DNA of 64,000 nt from the NCBI RefSeq assembly GCF_004027225.2, contig NC_044279.2:49128744-49192743 (forward strand), read 5' to 3'. This DNA comes from Strigops habroptila (lineage: Eukaryota > Chordata > Aves > Psittaciformes > Psittacidae). This document shows positions 41,425 to 53,500 of this stretch, piece after piece. How positions within the stretch are numbered: the first letter of the stretch is position 1; each line of letters starts with the position of its first letter. The position numbers were made by a program, and so were the translations under genes. The notes under the pieces were generated by a model. That model saw only the letters and a program-made list of their open reading frames with translations. It did not search any database and was not told the origin of the DNA.

Positions 41425-43593
41425 TTCATGGGTCTTTCTGAGGCAGCTTCCTCCTATCTGAAGTATTAAAACGCAGGTTGCTAGGACCTCTCTGCTTGGG
41501 TCAATGGATTTACCTATATTCCATTTCTTGGGATCCTGTCTGTGCCAACTCTCCATAATCTCATCTTCTTTATTCGTAATTTTACTGTAAATCAGATTAC
41601 TATCTAAATGTTTACTTACCAATGAAGAATATATCATTAGCCTTCCAATCAACAAATCACATTTTTTAGGGTATAAGGACATATGTAATTCAAAGAATCT
41701 CTGTAAACTTTCCAAATCATACAGATACTGATACGTATACTCCATTTTTGAGAAAATTCGCCTATCACAGTTGCAACTTCAGTAGCCATGACTCTCTGTT
41801 TTGTATGCACCAAGCTTTTCTCTGTAAATGTCAGATTATACACACTGAAGGCTTCTGAAGAATCCAGAATCTTTCTGAAGTTAAAAAGTTCTATGCTTTT
41901 AACTATAAACCTTTTGACTTTTAGATCGATTAAACGTTCAGCCCATTAAATGTTAGATAGAGATTGTATGAAGTGTAAATTTGAGTCTTCTCAGTAAAAT
42001 AGCAATCAATATTGCAAGCATCCAAAATTGAAATAATACACATGCCACAGTGCTTGCTGCGGTGTAGTTCCTGGCTACGGTTCTCCATGGCTTTCTGCCC
42101 TGGGTGCTGATAGAGTCAGAACTGCTCTCCTTACACTAAACCTCTACCTTGCAGGGAGTGCATACTTGAACCCTGCTGAACTCTGACCCAGGAATTTTAG
42201 ACTAAACACTCTTCATGAGCTGGCTGATCAGCTACACCCTGGTTAATCTCCCAGTGATTAAAGCTTTATCTTTACATATTTCTGTAACCTTCCCCTTTGG
42301 GAAATGGCTATACTCCCTTTCTCTCATTGTTTTCTTTGACTCAGTTTGTTTCTATGGCTGAAAAACTAATTCACACTGCTAATGTTACATCCAGTCCACT
42401 GTCTGCTAGCCGAATATTAGAGATATGCAAAGTTTTACTTAGCAGTCTCGTTTCTAGTCTCCCAAATTGCCCTGGAAGCTTCAAGGCACTTCTGCTTTAT
42501 TAGGTGCACGTCTCTACATCCCCATGAATGTGAAGATCAGCCCTTTGGGATACAGCACCATCTAGTGAGGCAAACTAGCTTAGATCTTTTTAGGAACTTG
42601 AAAGGGATGCCACCAGCAGTACTCACAGTGCACAAGCTGCCTTTCACATGAGGCCAGGGTTTATTACCCATCTGGAATGCATCATAGGAAGCTCTTTCGT
42701 TAGCATGGCAAAGCACTGGCAAAATCTTTACATGTAGCAGTAACTGCTCTCCGAGCCAAGTTCTTGTATTTCAGTTGTCTTGTAAAATTTGTCTCTGTAC
42801 CCAGCGATTTCTAAATCCCAGCACCACCACCTTTGTGCCATGTCTCTTCATTGCAGGCTTCGTTTTCTACAGCTTCCACAGAAATCTGAGGAACCTGCTC
42901 CCTCTTGTGCTCAGCCATTTGCTCCCACCTAAATGAATAGGAATTGACTCCACATATACAAATCCCCTGTAATGATTCCTGCTAACCCCTTCCCTAGTCA
43001 CACAAGACCTGATGGGTGATAGAATGACAGGTAACAATACAGGTAACAATACAAAATCAGTGTGTCAAATGAGTCAGACACATTAGTCATAAATGAACTA
43101 AAATTTTTGCATATTCCACACAGTATCTAAATGACTTCCATATCATTTCCCTGGCCTGGCTAATGCGGTATTTTCTGGTTCCCATCATTCAGCATGCCGA
43201 TGTTGCATGTCTCCTGTTGTTCAACGGGTGGTTCCTTTACTATTGTCTGTGAATTATTTGGATGATACAGATTCAGGTACTTTTTTGCTTTACTCCTCCC
43301 CATTGATCCTTTTCCATTCAATGTTAAGAAACTGCCTCCAACTGGCCCTGGCTGCCAGGATTCACTGCTCACTCACCACATTTCTAAGCTTTCACTTTCA
43401 TGTTTTCAATTAAGCTGTTCCTTATGCTCATCATGACAATGAACATGCCAACATAGCTGGTTTCCTTCACATCCCGCCCAAATCCCTTTATATTAATGCA
43501 TATAAAGAACTTGAAAACAGGTTGCTATGGCCACTTCCTATAACAGTGATAAATACAGCCTAGTTGTTTCCTAGCTTGCCACATTGTTTTTTA

Positions 43594-43790
43594 ATAGAAT
43601 TGCAGAATCATAGAATGTTTTGGGTTGGAAGGGACCTTAAGGATCATATACTTCCAAACCCCCTGCCATGGGCAGGGACACCTTCCACTGGACAAGGTTG
43701 CTCAAAGCCCCATCCAACCTGGCCTTGAACACTGCCAGGGATGGGGCAGCCACAACTTCTCTGTTCAGTGTCTCACCACCCTCATAGTGA
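43594..43790 (-). mobile_element. CR1 LINE 3'-end fragment upstream of CFAP54
   Basis: The order of motifs is that of a reversed CR1 3' untranslated region: AGAATCATAGAATGTTTTGGG, then the CCTGCCATGGGCAGGGACACC block, then TTGCTCAAAGCCCCATCCAACC and the CTTGAACACTGCCAGGGATGG block, ending near TGTCTCACCACCCTCA. A short internal deletion is visible after CTTCTCTG. It is well preserved compared with the copy near the right edge, so it is relatively young. It ends about 580 bases before the CFAP54 start codon, just outside the CpG island. Confidence 0.93.
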
Positions 43791-44328
43791 TAAAACAGAT
43801 AGAACGTTTAGAGGGTTAGCACACTTTATTCTTTTATCTGTAGTTGCGCAGTGATGCAGTCAGTAAGTTCAAAACGACATCCCTGGTGAATAGGTTATTG
43901 AAGAATTGTCCCACAAGGGACCTCCTGGCCTTGTCCAAGCTGCTCCCAGCAGCCTTTGCACTGTAAACAACCTCGGTACCACAACACCTTGTGCCAGCAA
44001 CTGTCCTAGCTGCTGTGCTGCACGATGCCCTGGAGACTCTTCGGCTGCTCAGAGAGAGAAAAAGACTTTTCCCCTGGTGGAGAGAGGTGCGAGGACTGGC
44101 GGCTCGTACCCCTCCAGCTGTGCAAGCCCCGTCACTCGCCCCCCGGCGGCTACACCCCGACCCCCGAGCCGAAGACCCCCTCCCCAGGGGATGAAGGCAG
44201 ACTGCATCCCCCCGCCACCCCTCCTGGAGCGGGGGGGGGCGGTCAGCGGGGAGCTCTCAGGGCCGCAGTCGGGCCCCAGGGGCCTCCACGGCCGCCGCCG
44301 TCTCTCAGGCCCGCCGTTGCCCGAGGCC

Positions 44329-44341
44329 GTTGCTTGGCGAC
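44329..44341 (+). promoter_or_regulatory. RFX X-box in the CFAP54 promoter
   Basis: The 13-mer GTTGCTTGGCGAC fits the X-box GTTGCY-N-RGCAAC as two inverted half-sites with a 1-base spacer and a single departure (G for A in the right half-site). RFX factors bind such sites close to the start of ciliary genes, often with FOXJ1, to drive expression in ciliated cells. The site ends 33 bases before the CFAP54 ATG, a typical location. The match is seen; binding is inferred. Confidence 0.65.
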
Positions 44342-44374
44342 GCCGGCGCGTTCCCGGCGCGGCCGGACCGGAGC

Positions 44375-44571
44375 ATGGCGGAGCTCGCCGGGCCGCCGTT
44401 TCCCGCCTCGGTCCCGCAGCCCCTACCAGCCTCTTTCTTCGGGGCCGTGGCGCCGGGCAACCCGGTGGTGGACAGATTCGAGGCCGAGCTGCGGGACGCC
44501 CTGGGCCTCCTCCGGCGGCTGGGAGGCGCGGGCGAGGCCAAGCCGCAGCAGCACAACCTGCACCGCCACGG
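44375..44571 (+). CDS. CFAP54: CFAP54 coding exon 1
   Basis: Starts at the ATG in good context (AGCATGG) and ends at the donor CACGG|GTAGGG. It has 197 coding bases, leaving two bases of a split Gly codon that exon 2 completes. It encodes a Pro/Ala-rich head followed by an acidic, Leu-rich helix (DRFEAELRDALGLLRRLG). It is far richer in G+C than the other exons because it lies in the CpG island. The first-exon 5' boundary is not determined. Confidence 0.85.
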
Positions 44572-47500
44572 GTAGGGGCTGCGCCGCCGCCCCCTCGTCA
44601 CTCCCCGCTCCGGGAGCCACTCGCCGGTCCCACCTGCCCCTGCCTCCAACGCCCCTTCCTCGACCGCTCTCCCCCTTCAGACTCTACCCCGCGGCCTCCC
44701 ATGGGGTCCCTCCGCGCCGGCTTCCCGCAGCCCTCGGCCAGCCCTGCCCGGCCCTTCCCGTCCCGCCGGGCACCGCCGCGGCGACCTCCTGCCCCTTCCC
44801 TCCTTCCCGGCTCTCTCCTCACGGCGCATCCCACAGAGCCCCTTCCCTCCCGCTCCGCCTGGCCTGGCGGGAGCTTCATCACCTGCATCAGCTTCTCCAG
44901 CAGTGTGCCAAAACACCGGCGATCCGTTTCCTTTTTTTTTTTTTCCCAATTTAAACCCCCCCAAAATCTGAACACCTCCTTTTTCAGCACTTCCTAGAAG
45001 CTAATGCTTTAGGGGAAAAGCGCAAGATGATGTGGAAGTTGGCAGGACCACTGTTGGCTGTATTGGAGCTGCCTGAGCTTTCCAGGAGGAAAATCCCTTC
45101 TCAGTGCTAGAGCAACTGGCAGCCCACCAACATGTGGTACTGCGTGCAAGGGTGAAAACTTGTGGGCATATACATGCCTTTAAAATATGTGCTCACAGTA
45201 GGGCTACATGAGGATAACACCACACAGCTCTTTTTGTGCATATGTCTGTGTCTACGTTGGTATATTTTTATACACATAGATGCAGGCAGAGCATATGGCA
45301 AGGATAATTGTGCATATTTGTTTGCTCACATACATGCATATCTGTGGGTATGCATAAATCTAGATTTTGTAATGCAGTTAAGATAGGGCGACTGGCATTG
45401 GTGTATGATTCATAGTGCATGCATGTCTTTTATATGCTGTGCATTTCTCATGTACCTCTCGCTGCTGCATTTAGTTAGGTGCATTAAGAGGTAAGAGTTC
45501 AAATGATTCTTTTAAGGTAGGTGGTTGATTTTCTATCATTATTATCTGAGCAGTGTTCTAAATTTACTGGTCTTAAAAAAAAAAAAAAAATGTTTCTAAG
45601 GTTATCAAAATTTCATTCACAACCAGCACAGGAGTTAGGTTACAGCATGGTTAGCTCACTTAGGCGCAGCTTCTACCCTGACCTGTTTCACTCAGTGCTT
45701 TCCTAGATGTAGTCTGCAAGTGACACTTCTCTAAAGGAGCTGTATACATTTCAGGAGGTACTCAGATTCTGCAGCCTGGCATTTGTCTGCACTGGAGGTC
45801 TTTCCTTATCTAAGCGATCTGGATTTCTAATTTGTTTCTGTGGTATGTTCATCATCAGGTCCAGGCCTGGATCTATCAATCTCCAGGCTTTTGCCTCTAG
45901 TGGTTTGAATGTCAGCACGGCTTTTTATGTTGCTTCAGCAGCTGATTTCAGTGCTTTGCTATTTTTAAGCCTTTCTGTAGCTTCAGACCTTATTTTGCTT
46001 CAGCTGATCTGTATTCTTACTTTGAAAGTTATCCCCTCTAGGTCCCTTAGAAGAAGGAACACTACTCAGCTGCTTCAGATACCACCAAAATTGCTGATAA
46101 TGAAACACGTCCATTCTATCTTCTACACATTCATTGTATCTTATGGTTGGGAGTTGGGCATTCTGAATCTAATCTGTTTGCAGTGTCATGCCCAAGTTAC
46201 CGGTTTTTGTGAACACGGTCTCGAAGCTTTTCTTTACTATGCCCTCTTGAGTGTTTTGGCCTGAATAGGCTCTATCTTACTCAAACTGGTATTTTGAAGG
46301 TGTGACCCATGTCCACACATAACTCGGTTGGCATGAGAGCATTTTCTCATCCAAAGAATTCTGCAGTGTTCATCATGGAGGTGAGAACTAATGCTACCTG
46401 GATCTTGATCCTAGAAGTCACTGGTAATGATCCATACCAAAATTACAGGTCGTTGAGAATGTTGCGTAACATAAAGCTCCCAGTAGCTCTGCATCCTCCA
46501 GCATTCTTCGTTTGTATAGGGCAGTATGGAGGTAGAAGAAGACTGGAATTCTGATTACTACCATATGTTCAGGCAGCTAGCAAAGTCATGAGTATTTATT
46601 TGTGATTGTGAAATTTCAGGGTTGTTTCTCCCTTGCCTCTCATTGTTTGATAACTCAAAATTGGGGTGTGTGCTGCTTGCAGAACCAGCCTTAGTCTAGT
46701 TGCTCCTAAGAATTTTAGAAGGTAATGGCTATTACAGGTGCTTTCCTAAATGCTCTAAAGACCTCTTGCTGTGTCATTTGCCAATCTACTTTTCCTGGCA
46801 TGGATTGAGATCAAAGTGTTCTTGTTATTCAAGGAGCAAGAAAACCAGCTTTCACATGGCAAGTATGTTCAGTTTAGAAAAATAAAATTGTCAGCTTCAT
46901 TCCTTCAATGCTGTCAGCCTTTGGTGTTGATAAGTCAACAGTAAGGCCATAATTTAGGCACTTACAATGTTCTAATGTAAGAAAAATTACTGAGGACCTG
47001 CCCTGTACTGTAATCATGAATATTTTTGATCAGAAGAAGTAGCAATCAAAAGTATTTTTCCCCTCAACTAAACAAGAAGTTGTTTTACCTTATTTTCTTT
47101 TTTTGCAATTGGACCATCAAAGGATTACCTTGAATTACTGATTTTATCTCATGTTGTGTGGTTTAGCCACCCTTATTTAATAAGACTTCTTTTGATCAGT
47201 ATCAGAGAATCCTTTACTACCTGTAGAAAAGACTTTTGATCCGTAAGTGTAGCCATGTGAGCCTTACCCTGTACACACTATTATGGGTTGACCTTAGGGA
47301 AAAAAAAATATTATTCATAGAGTGGTTGGAAATGAAGAAACTTAACCTCTGAGATCCAATAGCCCAGTATTTTTTTAAGAACTCACTTGCTTAGCTTGTT
47401 ATGCTGGTGTCCCACAGCCTGTTCAAAGGAAAGGCTGGTGAGCTGTTTGGGAAGTATCTCACTCTCCTCTTTTGTCTTTGTGAAAGAAGCATTCCTGTGT

Positions 47501-50500
47501 CATGAAATCACTTGTAGTTGGTCATGGCGTTGCTGCAGATATGGTTCACCTTAATCTTTCCATTGAAGTTGAAAGTCTAGTCAGATTTGTCACTATTTCA
47601 CTAAACTAGTTTATTACAGGTTTGTTACTTGTTTTTTACATCTAAGAATCTCATGTGTTAATATGAGCCTTTGAAACAAAAAAATGAAAATTACCTTCAC
47701 GGAGGACTTGCCAGCTGGTCAGTCTTAAAGAAGTTTATTAGTCTTACCTTCCAGAGCTTTATCCACAGTCATTCTTACTATAGTTACTTTACAGCCTTAC
47801 AATCTGATTAATTACCTTTTTTTGTTTTCCTTCTTTCTCTCTCCTCCTGCCACGCCCCCTAGTAGTTTCCATCAATCCTCTTGGACTCTGGAAATAAGCT
47901 TCTTCCAAGTCCAAGGGAACTCCGCTCAGATGCCTGACAAATTGCTTTTGAACCTCTTTGCAGATTTATCCTTACTAACTGGAGTGGGATACTTCTCTCA
48001 GTATAAGAAGTCAGTGGCCACCCAGGCTGTTAATTGCTTATGGATGGGCCAGGAGGGACTCATTGCCCGTTTGGAAGGTGCTCTTCATCAGGCTGGGCTA
48101 TGGTTTCCTTTAAAAACATAATGCCTTAGAACATTTTATTCAGATTGTTTCTTTTGGCCTAGTTTGTGCTGTTACTGCATTTTTCCTTTAGGATACACCT
48201 CTAGAATGTCCTACTTATTTCTTTGCTGCTTACTTTCAAGAACTGAGAATTGTGCTGAGATGATACTTCTAGAAAAAAAGGATTATGATTGTTGCAGTTC
48301 TTTGCTGTAAAGATCATTTTGGCAGGTTTCTTATACAGCCATTTGTTTCATCTTGAAATGTGAAGGTGGTTCACAGATTTCCGTATGGAAAAAATGATGT
48401 TACTTATTGTGCTTTTCTTTTTTGTGAGTCTTCTTATAAGCTGCAATGAAGAGCTGTCTGGGAGGCTGTGAAAATGGATTCCAAGTTCCTGAATGTCAGA
48501 AAACAGTTTAAGAAAGTGTCTCGCATTCTAGTCTACCATCACTGTCTTAAGAGATCGAGAAGTTCCAGCTACCTCACATTAATAAGCATAAGGTTTACAT
48601 GTGAGAACTCAGCTAGAATGTTATTTTCAAACATTAATTCTTCTCTCTTCAGTTGTTTTCCTTCCTTATAAACTGCTACTTATGAATAATTTAGCTGTTG
48701 TGGTTTCACAAGGCACTCTTTGCTGAGTTTTCTCTACAAGTGGTTTGTTAGGAGAATAAATGTAAGAGATGCCTGGCACTGTGAACACTCTCAATACTAT
48801 TAATAATTTGGTAACTGGATTCTTTTCTGAAAAATCCCATGCTGCTTATCAGTCTGTCTGATCAATTATTGCTTTTCCAGTTTGAATATAGCTTTCTGAA
48901 AGAAGTTGAGGGTGGAAGAGTTGTGCACTGAGGGCACTAGTGCGACAATCAGCAGTCAGTAGGGACTATAATATTGCCATGAGTTAGTCGGTTCCTCTAT
49001 AGAGGAGGCAAACTGCTTAGAGCCAGTTACTGTTTATGGGAGGTTTGCTGGTTCAACCAAGTGAGTAACTTGTTACACAAGATCATCCTTTATGACAACT
49101 GTGGCTCGAATAACAGGCGGAGACAACAGAAGAGCATTGCAACTATCACCTTACAATCTATTTAACAAATCTATCATTTGCTTCTCTCTGAATTCTGCCC
49201 TTCATGATTTAAAATTCCTGAACATTTCATGCCAAATGCAGTTCACGCTAGAGGCTTTCTAATGACTTCCTTCTTTTGTGATTCATGGTGTAAGTCGATA
49301 ACCATGAGCTCTATAGCTCTATACACCATAGCTCTATACAGCTCTATGGCTTATTCCATGGCTACCTGTTCCCAAGTTTGCTGCTACCTGACATGCATTG
49401 TTGTTTTGTCATCTTTTTTCCTGCTGTTAGCATTTGTAGTTTCCAGTCCAATAACTGTTGTGAGCTACAATTCATTGAGTTTCTTTAAAATACCAAATTG
49501 TTCCTTCAAACAGAGCCACTCAAATACTAGCTGAAAGGTGGGACAGATTTTCCACTTGTGACCATGTGTCCTGGGTTCAGCTATAGCAGTCATTTTTCTC
49601 CTGCTTAGAAGCTGGTGCAGTGCTGTGTTTTTTAACTTTCAGCCTGGGAACAACGCTGATAACACTGATGTTTTTAGTTGTTGCTAAGTAATGTTTATTC
49701 CAACCAAGGACTTTTTCTCAGTCTCATGCTTTGCCAGGGAGGAGGGGAAGCCGGGAGGAAGCAGAGACAGGACACCTGACCCAAACTAGCCAAAGGGGTA
49801 TTCCATACCATGGCACGTCATGCCTAGTATATAAACCGGGGGGGAGTTACCCGGAAGGCCCAGATCACTGCTCGGGTCGGGCTGGGTATCGGTCGGCGGG
49901 TGGCGAGCAATTGTATCCTCTCCCCTTGTTATTTCACTAATCATTATTATCATTGGTGGTAGCAGTAGTGGTTTGTATTATACTTTAGTTGCGGGACTGC
50001 TCTTATCTCAACCCGTGGGAGTTACATTCTTCCGATTCTCCTCCCTATCCCTCCGGGAGCGGGGGGAGGAAGGGGGGGAGTGAGCGAGCGGCTGTGTGGT
50101 TCTGAGTTACCGACTGGGCTCAAACCACGACACCATGTTTGAACAATGCAAGGGGATTAATACCAAGACATTTTAATAAGAATTTACACAGGAGAAAGTT
50201 CGTCCCATTTTAAATGTGTGATAAGAACTGGTGACAGAAATGAAACCCAGAAATGTCCTTGGCTGCCTGTTAAATCCAGTTTTAATGATCACTTATTTTG
50301 AAATATGTAGAGGTTCAAACAGATTTGGAAGAAAGGAGTTTTCACAACTTGAAGTTTTCCTGATTTATTTGCTTGTTATGACAGGTCTACTGCCAGTTTA
50401 ACCTGAAACCTTTTCTCCTGTATCTTTTTTAGAGCAAATACTTTGTTTAATATTTGGATCAAATATAAGCCTCGATTGCCAGAGTGGTATTACAATGAAA

Positions 50501-53500
50501 AACTTCTGAAAGTTGGTGATTCCCTTGCTCAGATCAAAGTAAGTCATATGAAAACAGAAAAGGCTCAGTCACAGTCTTTGTTTTAGTATGTTTCTCTGCT
50601 ACTTTAATTTTTAATCATATTTCACTGGAAACTATTTAGAAAGTAGCAAAAGCTTTTACAAAATAATTCCAATGAGAATTGGTGGTTTGTATCTCTTTCT
50701 TATTATTGTAAAATTGCCCTGATTTTTAAATATATTTTCTGTATCTGAATTTTCTTTGTACCCATCGCCTTTTTAAACACCCCAGAATATGTCTTTAATA
50801 TTTGTTTGGCAGAGTACAGTATCTGTCTGTGCCTTTAGATGCTGCTTAACTACAAATTGACGATGATAGAGCAGTGGTGGTTTGTTCCGCTGAAATGTCA
50901 ACTCAGTGCTCAGTTAACCAAACATGAGTTGAATGTAAAGAATTGTCAGGAGAGGAATAGAGAACAAAACCCAGAGTGCAATTAGACATCACACAACTCT
51001 TATGTATCAGTGGTGCTCCTGTATCTTGAATTCTGTGTGCAGTTCTGGTCTCCTCAAAAAAGGTAAATCACAACTAAAAAAGATTCAGGAGCTAGGCTGC
51101 TGAAGGCTTTGAGAGTATTTTGGGGGTGTTTCACTACATGATAACTCTGTTTTTATACTCTTACTTAGTCATCTATTAATGGCAACTGTTGGAGATGGAA
51201 TACTGGGCTAGTGACTATTGATCTTACTCAGTAAGGTCGGGTTTATGTTATGTTCATGCATAATAATTGTCCTTTGTGTCTGCTGGGAAATAAGCCCTCA
51301 AAGGTGTGCCACTTATTACTTCAGTGATATTTGTGTCAGAAGATCATGTTGTAAAATCTGGGGCTTTCAAGGGTAGTTACTGAAGAACACTCAGAAGCAG
51401 CTCAAAGATGTATAGTTGAAAGCTAGTTGAAAGTCATTCCTATTAAGATTGAAGAAGGGTGTGTGGTCCTAAGTGGTACAGTTATGAAGCAGAAAAGATG
51501 AAGGATTACAGAATTATAGGCTAGTTTATTATGAAGGTTCAGTACTTGAAAAGTTGCTTGAGAAAATACACTTAAAGTTGGTAGAGAATTAGCATAATTT
51601 AGAGTAAGGAACAGCTCCTAAATGGATGCTATCTGCTTAGTGTGATTTTGTGTTTGAAATAATCCATTGTACTTTTTGTCACAAACATATTGGAAGATAT
51701 TTATTTGGTCAGTAATAATTTCCTAGCTTAAAATTCTGTCTATTTAGTCCGTCTGTGTTTTGAGGCAGTCAAGTATACATTTTAACTATGTCCTTTAGTC
51801 TTTCAGGCCTATCTCAGACACAGATTTTTGATATTAGTTTTATAAAAAGTTGATTGTAATAGAAAAATTATATTTATAGCACAAAAGTTTCTGAAGATCT
51901 ATAATTAGTAGAATTCTTCAGTGCTTTGGGAAAGGTTTCTGTAACTTCTACTTAGGTTTTGAACATAATCATAATAAAAATTAATAGGCTAAACCAAGTT
52001 TGTATTTTTTTTTCAGAATAAGAGTATTCAATTTTAACACCCCACACCTCCTCCCCTGGAAAGAAAACCAGATAATTAACATTGTGTTCAAAGTTAAAAT
52101 ATTTTTTAAGAACTGTCCGTTGACTTTTGCATTAGGAAAGCAGTAAAATGCCAATTGTCACCCGTATTCACCCTTTTTCATTCTGTGCAGCATACGACAC
52201 TATTAGATTCCCTCTTTTCCCCTAGAAAAGAAGAGGGCATAAGTGGAAGTGTATCAAGATAGCTTGAGGGACCATCTTTTGCAGGAGCACATCCAGTGAA
52301 ACTGCTCTTCCACTTTTATGTCCTTCAAGTATGGAATTCAGCAAGTATAAATGCTACTTATGCTATTCATGCTATGTATGGAAAGCGTATGTGTGGCTAC
52401 TAGGTGAGCTTTTCCACAGACTATGGCAAAAATATGAGTGTCACACAGATGTTACAGGGTCATATTTCCTTCACTGCATCTGCCCTAAAGCATTCTGCAA
52501 AAGCGGCCTGCCTCCTGCATAAAGATCAGCAAGCTGAATTTCAGCAGCACTTAATGCTCGCTGGTAGGTTGAAGAATGCGTATGGAAAAGCCCACAACTG
52601 TCGAGCCATTATAACTGAAAGCGTAGGCTCGTGGTGTAGGTTTAGGAATACTAACAGAGATTCCTAAGAAAGCTTGAATAACTGCATTTGTTAATAGCCC
52701 CTTCATTGCCTAGGCATTTCCATTCATGTTTTCTTCATGTCATGTTTTCCTCAAGTTTTCATAGCTTCTAGGCTGTAGGAACTGCTTGGAACATCACATA
52801 AAACTTTCACGGCTTGGGAACTGCTGCTCTCACAGTGTACTCAGTAAGGTTATTTCAAACGTATCGAACTGCTCTCTTGTACTTTTCATTGGCTTCCCAT
52901 TGCACAACTCAGATGTAATTTGGCACTTACATTAAAGGTGCTTAATGGTCTGACCCTAGATTGCCTGAAAACAATCTTGAATGCTGAGTAAAGACTAATG
53001 CTTGCAACATCAATCCTCTAGTGTAAGGTGGTTTTCTACAGTAAAGGTAAAGTTATCAATGTCATTGAAAAAATTGTTTTGCTGGCCAGCCTAAAACTTT
53101 GAAATGAGCTTTCTTTGGAACTCCCATGTATAAGTGCATTGCTTTAACTTTACAAACCTAGTTTTCATTCAATCAATTTTTCCCCTGGAGAAAAAAAAGA
53201 AAAAAAACCCAGCAACTAGCCAAGAGATGGCGTTAGTTAATGTATTGCTGGAAAGATGGATGCGTTGTAACACCAAGTTCTGTGTTAGTTGGGAAAGATG
53301 CTATTCCATAAATACCCTGGTGTGGAAAAACTACTGGTCATTATTTTAAATTTTAATCTGTCTTTGTTATATGATATTAATGATGCCTAGTCTTTAAAAA
53401 TGAATTATTGAATATGAGTAGTCAGTGGGTAAGCACCGACTTAACTTTCTCTCCTCTTATTTTTTAATGCCTTCTCACTTTGGATTCTTTCCTATTATAC

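Larger units (their letters stand above)
20690..43590. other. Intergenic region without a recognised gene
   Basis: About 23 kb separate the two CpG islands. I find no exon chain, RNA gene or protein similarity. The contents I can name are T/G-rich low-complexity DNA at 21172-21218, an unusually long but unidentified open frame at 30155-30937, a CR1 3' scrap at 31266-31345, an A/T-rich tract at 31541-31576, a pyrimidine-rich stretch at about 33000-33400, and a 16-bp tandem duplication at 41393-41424. Distal regulatory elements or a non-coding RNA may be present but cannot be shown from one sequence. Confidence 0.6.
44090..44880 (+). promoter_or_regulatory. CFAP54: CpG island promoter of CFAP54
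   Basis: A G+C-rich, CpG-dense island surrounds the first coding exon and extends into the start of intron 1. The X-box at 44329-44341 lies within it, immediately before the start codon. No TATA box is apparent. A 363-codon open frame (43906-44997) and others cross the island in different frames. They are by-products of high G+C content and are not called as genes. Confidence 0.8.
44572..50432 (+). other. CFAP54: CFAP54 intron 1 (5.9 kb)
   Basis: GT-AG intron with donor GTAGGG and acceptor TTTTTTAG. It starts inside the CpG island and becomes A+T-rich after about 44.9 kb. It contains an A run near 45575-45590, a small AGCTCTAT-based repeat cluster at 49304-49348 and a complete solo LTR at 49567-50132. 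Open frames in it, including one of 139 codons at 45845-46264, are near chance length and unrecognised. Confidence 0.9.

Noticed and set aside
43906..44997. 363-codon plus-strand frame (and a 309-codon one) across the second CpG island
   Set aside because: It is out of frame with the well-supported CFAP54 exon 1 and of the same low-complexity G+C-driven type. It also runs through the intron 1 donor.
45845..46264. 139-codon open frame in CFAP54 intron 1
   Set aside because: About one frame of this length is expected by chance in a window of this composition, and I see no family resemblance.
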